Source of the DNA: CAZPYT01 sp964590955 | GTDB taxonomy: Bacteria > Patescibacteriota > WWE3 > UBA101185 > UBA10185 | Length of the DNA stretch: 14,849 bases | Direction: 5' to 3' | Assembly: GCA_964590955.1 (NCBI GenBank) | Contig: CAZPYT010000022.1 | Coordinates: forward strand, 1 to 14,849 | Part shown: positions 13,143 to 14,849 of the stretch, one piece after another | Numbering within the stretch: the first letter of the stretch is position 1 | How the letters are laid out: each line of letters begins with the position of its first letter | Notes under the pieces: model-generated | What the model was told of the DNA's origin: nothing | Databases searched by the model: none | What the model saw: only the letters and a program-made list of their open reading frames with translations | Position numbers and translations under genes: made by a program

Positions 13143-14414
13143 ATGATCGAAACTCGCTCAAGTAGCACCAATGATGTAGAAAATATTTTTGAAACATTAG
13201 AAAAAGAAACTTCACCTTTTAGTGGCAAGGTAGTCGATAAAATTGATAATTCACTTGAAATCTATGAGAATTTGGACAGCAGTTATTTAGCAGAAGAATC
13301 TTTACGAAAAAGTAATATTCTGAAAGAAAATTTTGTTGCAAGCGCACAGGAATTGGCATCGAATTTATTTGAAAGTGAAAAACACTTGCTAGTACATCTG
13401 CCGGAAAACATTAGAGGTTTTGACACAATGCCTTTGGATGAAATAATAGATGGGCTCAATGCAAAAGCAGAGTTTCTTCAAAATAGATTTAAAAGGCATG
13501 TTCAGAGTATTTTAAATGGAGATGCACAAAACCATGAATTATCGCCTTTTACACAACAAAGAGTATCGGAAAGAATTAATAGTATAAATGAATTTGTAGC
13601 ATCGAATGAGAGTGATCAGAGTATGTTTAGAGCATTGTTCGATAGAGAACCCAACGGAGATATAAAAATAGTGTGTACACCTTTTACGGTAGAAATATAT
13701 ATGGATAGAGCAGACTATAATACTCCTGAAGTATATGATCCACAAAATACTAATGCAAAAGGTTCAGCCAGTGCCGCGGGACGTGCTGCCATCCTTCCTG
13801 ACAGTAAAATAAAAAATCCAAGCCTAGCAGGCGCAGTAATAGTAGTAAACAGAGAATCGCTAGAATACAAACAACTAATAATTGACAATATAGTTGCACA
13901 TGAAAGACAACACGTATTTAGAAATCTTGTGGATGAAGACTTCTGGGCAAAATCACAGATGTTTATTGATTTTGATCCAAAAGAAGATTTGTCAATACTT
14001 TCAAGATTGCCTGCAAATAGAAAGGCAGATTTTTATAAGGGGTATCTTGAAACAGTGAGGGATTTTATTTTAGAGGCAAATGGAAAAAATGAAATTTTGG
14101 CATATACCAGACAAGGTGCAAAACCGGAATTAATAAAATATCTGGTGAATGAGCAATATAAAGGTGCAGATATTGAAGATATTGATGAGTTAAATCAAAT
14201 TTGTGAAGCAGCAATATCAGGAGGAGTGCCTGAGACAGATGTAAATTTTATCAATAGTATAGTTTTTGGATGGGGATACAGATCACAGATAAATGAAGCT
14301 GTGGATACTATAGAAGCATTAAAGCGGAAGGGGTACACAAACGGAGAAGTAGCTACCATGCTTACTACTAAAACGATGAGTTCTTGGAAGGATTTGTTGG
14401 AAAGCCAATTATAA
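13143..14414 (+). CDS. Putative HExxH zinc metallopeptidase
   Basis: A long helical N-terminal half (about 1-165) precedes a domain with IVAHERQHVFRNL, an HExxH motif (H253, E254, H257 from this start), where both histidines bind zinc and the glutamate is the base. NEILAY about 60 residues later (E317) is a good third ligand, as in gluzincins. No signal peptide or membrane helix is visible, so it is probably cytoplasmic, or exported by another route. The family is not recognised. I prefer the ATG at 13143, five bases after the preceding stop, over an in-frame TTG at 13134; no -10 stands before it, which suggests co-transcription with the broken gene upstream. Confidence 0.75.
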   Translation: MIETRSSSTNDVENIFETLEKETSPFSGKVVDKIDNSLEIYENLDSSYLAEESLRKSNILKENFVASAQELASNLFESEKHLLVHLPENIRGFDTMPLDEIIDGLNAKAEFLQNRFKRHVQSILNGDAQNHELSPFTQQRVSERINSINEFVASNESDQSMFRALFDREPNGDIKIVCTPFTVEIYMDRADYNTPEVYDPQNTNAKGSASAAGRAAILPDSKIKNPSLAGAVIVVNRESLEYKQLIIDNIVAHERQHVFRNLVDEDFWAKSQMFIDFDPKEDLSILSRLPANRKADFYKGYLETVRDFILEANGKNEILAYTRQGAKPELIKYLVNEQYKGADIEDIDELNQICEAAISGGVPETDVNFINSIVFGWGYRSQINEAVDTIEALKRKGYTNGEVATMLTTKTMSSWKDLLESQL

Positions 14415-14465
14415 ATCATATTAAAAATTCAAAAAAACCAAATCACAAAACTGAAAAAGAATGGG

Positions 14466-14523
14466 CTACTAACCAAGGTAATGCTAACTAGTCAATTAGT
14501 AGTGAAATCTTGATCTCAAGATT
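14466..14523. repeat. Two inverted repeats after the metallopeptidase gene
   Basis: CTACTAA (14466-14472) pairs with TTAGTAG (14496-14502), and AATCTTGA-TC-TCAAGATT (14506-14523) is a perfect 8-bp hairpin. No T-run follows at once. They could end the upstream transcript or be remnants of a repeat. Nothing else is seen in 14415-14589. Confidence 0.4.
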
Positions 14524-14589
14524 CATTTTGAAATGAGTAAAATCGAATAATAGCACAAGTAATTTTATATAACTAATAATAACTGGTGT

Positions 14590-14595
14590 TAAAAT
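14590..14595 (+). promoter_or_regulatory. -10 box TAAAAT, leaderless start at 14602
   Basis: TAAAAT followed by GAATTC and ATG puts +1 at 14602, the A of the start codon. Confidence 0.5.
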
Positions 14596-14601
14596 GAATT
14601 C

Positions 14602-14802
14602 ATGAAAATAGTAGTTACAAGCCCTATGAATTTTCTACCTGAGCAGGAAAAAAGAATTAAATCTTTGGGAGAAACAACAATACATACTTCGCTGCCCAAT
14701 TCCCCAGAAGAGTGGCTAGAAAGATGTAGGGGTGCCGAAATTATCTGTAGCGGAAAATACGGTCTAACTGAAAAAATTTACGAAAACAAGAACATGAAGT
14801 GA
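14602..14802 (+). pseudogene. D-2-hydroxyacid dehydrogenase, N-terminal fragment
   Basis: MKIVVTSPMNFLPEQ... then SPEEWLERCRGAEIICSGKYGLTEKI (read as two blocks, about 34-43 and 44-59) resembles the start of the catalytic domain of D-isomer-specific 2-hydroxyacid dehydrogenases such as phosphoglycerate dehydrogenase, which reduce 2-keto acids with NADH. The family is normally about 300-400 residues; here only 66 remain and the NAD-binding domain is missing. The frame stops at TGA exactly where the sequence turns non-coding. It has an intact leaderless promoter, so the truncation is probably recent. Confidence 0.6.
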
Positions 14803-14849
14803 CCCCCATATACTAGACAAAAGTGTTACCCTGTATTTGGTAACCTAAA
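14800..14849. mobile_element. Probable insertion-sequence end (IS3-like), cut by window edge
   Basis: The DNA changes abruptly at TGACCCCC (14800-14807), followed by ATATACTAGACAAAAGTG. Ends that begin TG and carry a run of Cs and an AGACA are common in IS3-family elements. GTTACC (14825-14830) and GGTAAC (14839-14844) form an inverted repeat just inside. The junction breaks the dehydrogenase frame. No transposase is visible because the window ends, so the family is uncertain. Confidence 0.4.

Overview
The window looks like part of a small, A+T-rich bacterial genome. UGA works as a stop, because long genes such as truB and the serine recombinase are intact under the standard code. Intergenic gaps are short, some genes overlap at their ends, and most starts have no Shine-Dalgarno sequence. 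Instead a -10 hexamer sits exactly six bases before the start codon, so the mRNA should begin at the start codon (leaderless). With the mix of unassigned membrane and zinc proteins, this suggests a Patescibacteria/CPR-type organism. That placement is inference; there is no rRNA or marker protein to prove it.

Layout. Positions 1-5280 look like core genome: a partial unknown protein, a 426-aa protein with two CxxC pairs, truB (tRNA pseudouridine-55 synthase), a divergent NpmA/KamB-like 16S rRNA A1408 methyltransferase, and a membrane cluster (two RDD proteins flanking a six-helix protein). A tRNA-Pro(GGG) gene follows at 5453-5529. A large serine recombinase is encoded on the other strand and its last codons lie inside the tRNA 3' end, the usual picture of an element integrated at a tRNA gene.

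Positions 5530 to about 12500 look like accessory DNA. A self-contained cassette (7256-8401) has a perfect sigma-70-type consensus promoter, a ~290-nt leader with two long hairpins and a tiny ORF, a strong Shine-Dalgarno site, a membrane-anchored protein with visibly higher G+C, and a terminator. It is built unlike anything around it. Then come a membrane-anchored unknown protein, a cluster of hairpins, small ORFs and a possible HEPN-like remnant, a DUF6994-like protein, a YDG/HNH-like gene broken by a palindromic G+C-rich insertion, and a two-gene toxin-antitoxin-like pair (DUF6922-like plus AbiEii-like nucleotidyltransferase).

From 12489 to the end there is a decaying phosphoribosyltransferase-like gene (perfect -10 box over an ATA codon, plus an in-frame TGA), an HExxH putative metallopeptidase, and the first 66 codons of a D-2-hydroxyacid dehydrogenase cut off by what looks like the end of an insertion sequence.

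The strongest candidates for something undescribed are the 7256-8401 cassette with its structured leader RNA, and the window-wide leaderless architecture, which includes a divergent pair with overlapping -10 boxes and a tRNA whose predicted transcription start coincides with its mature 5' end.
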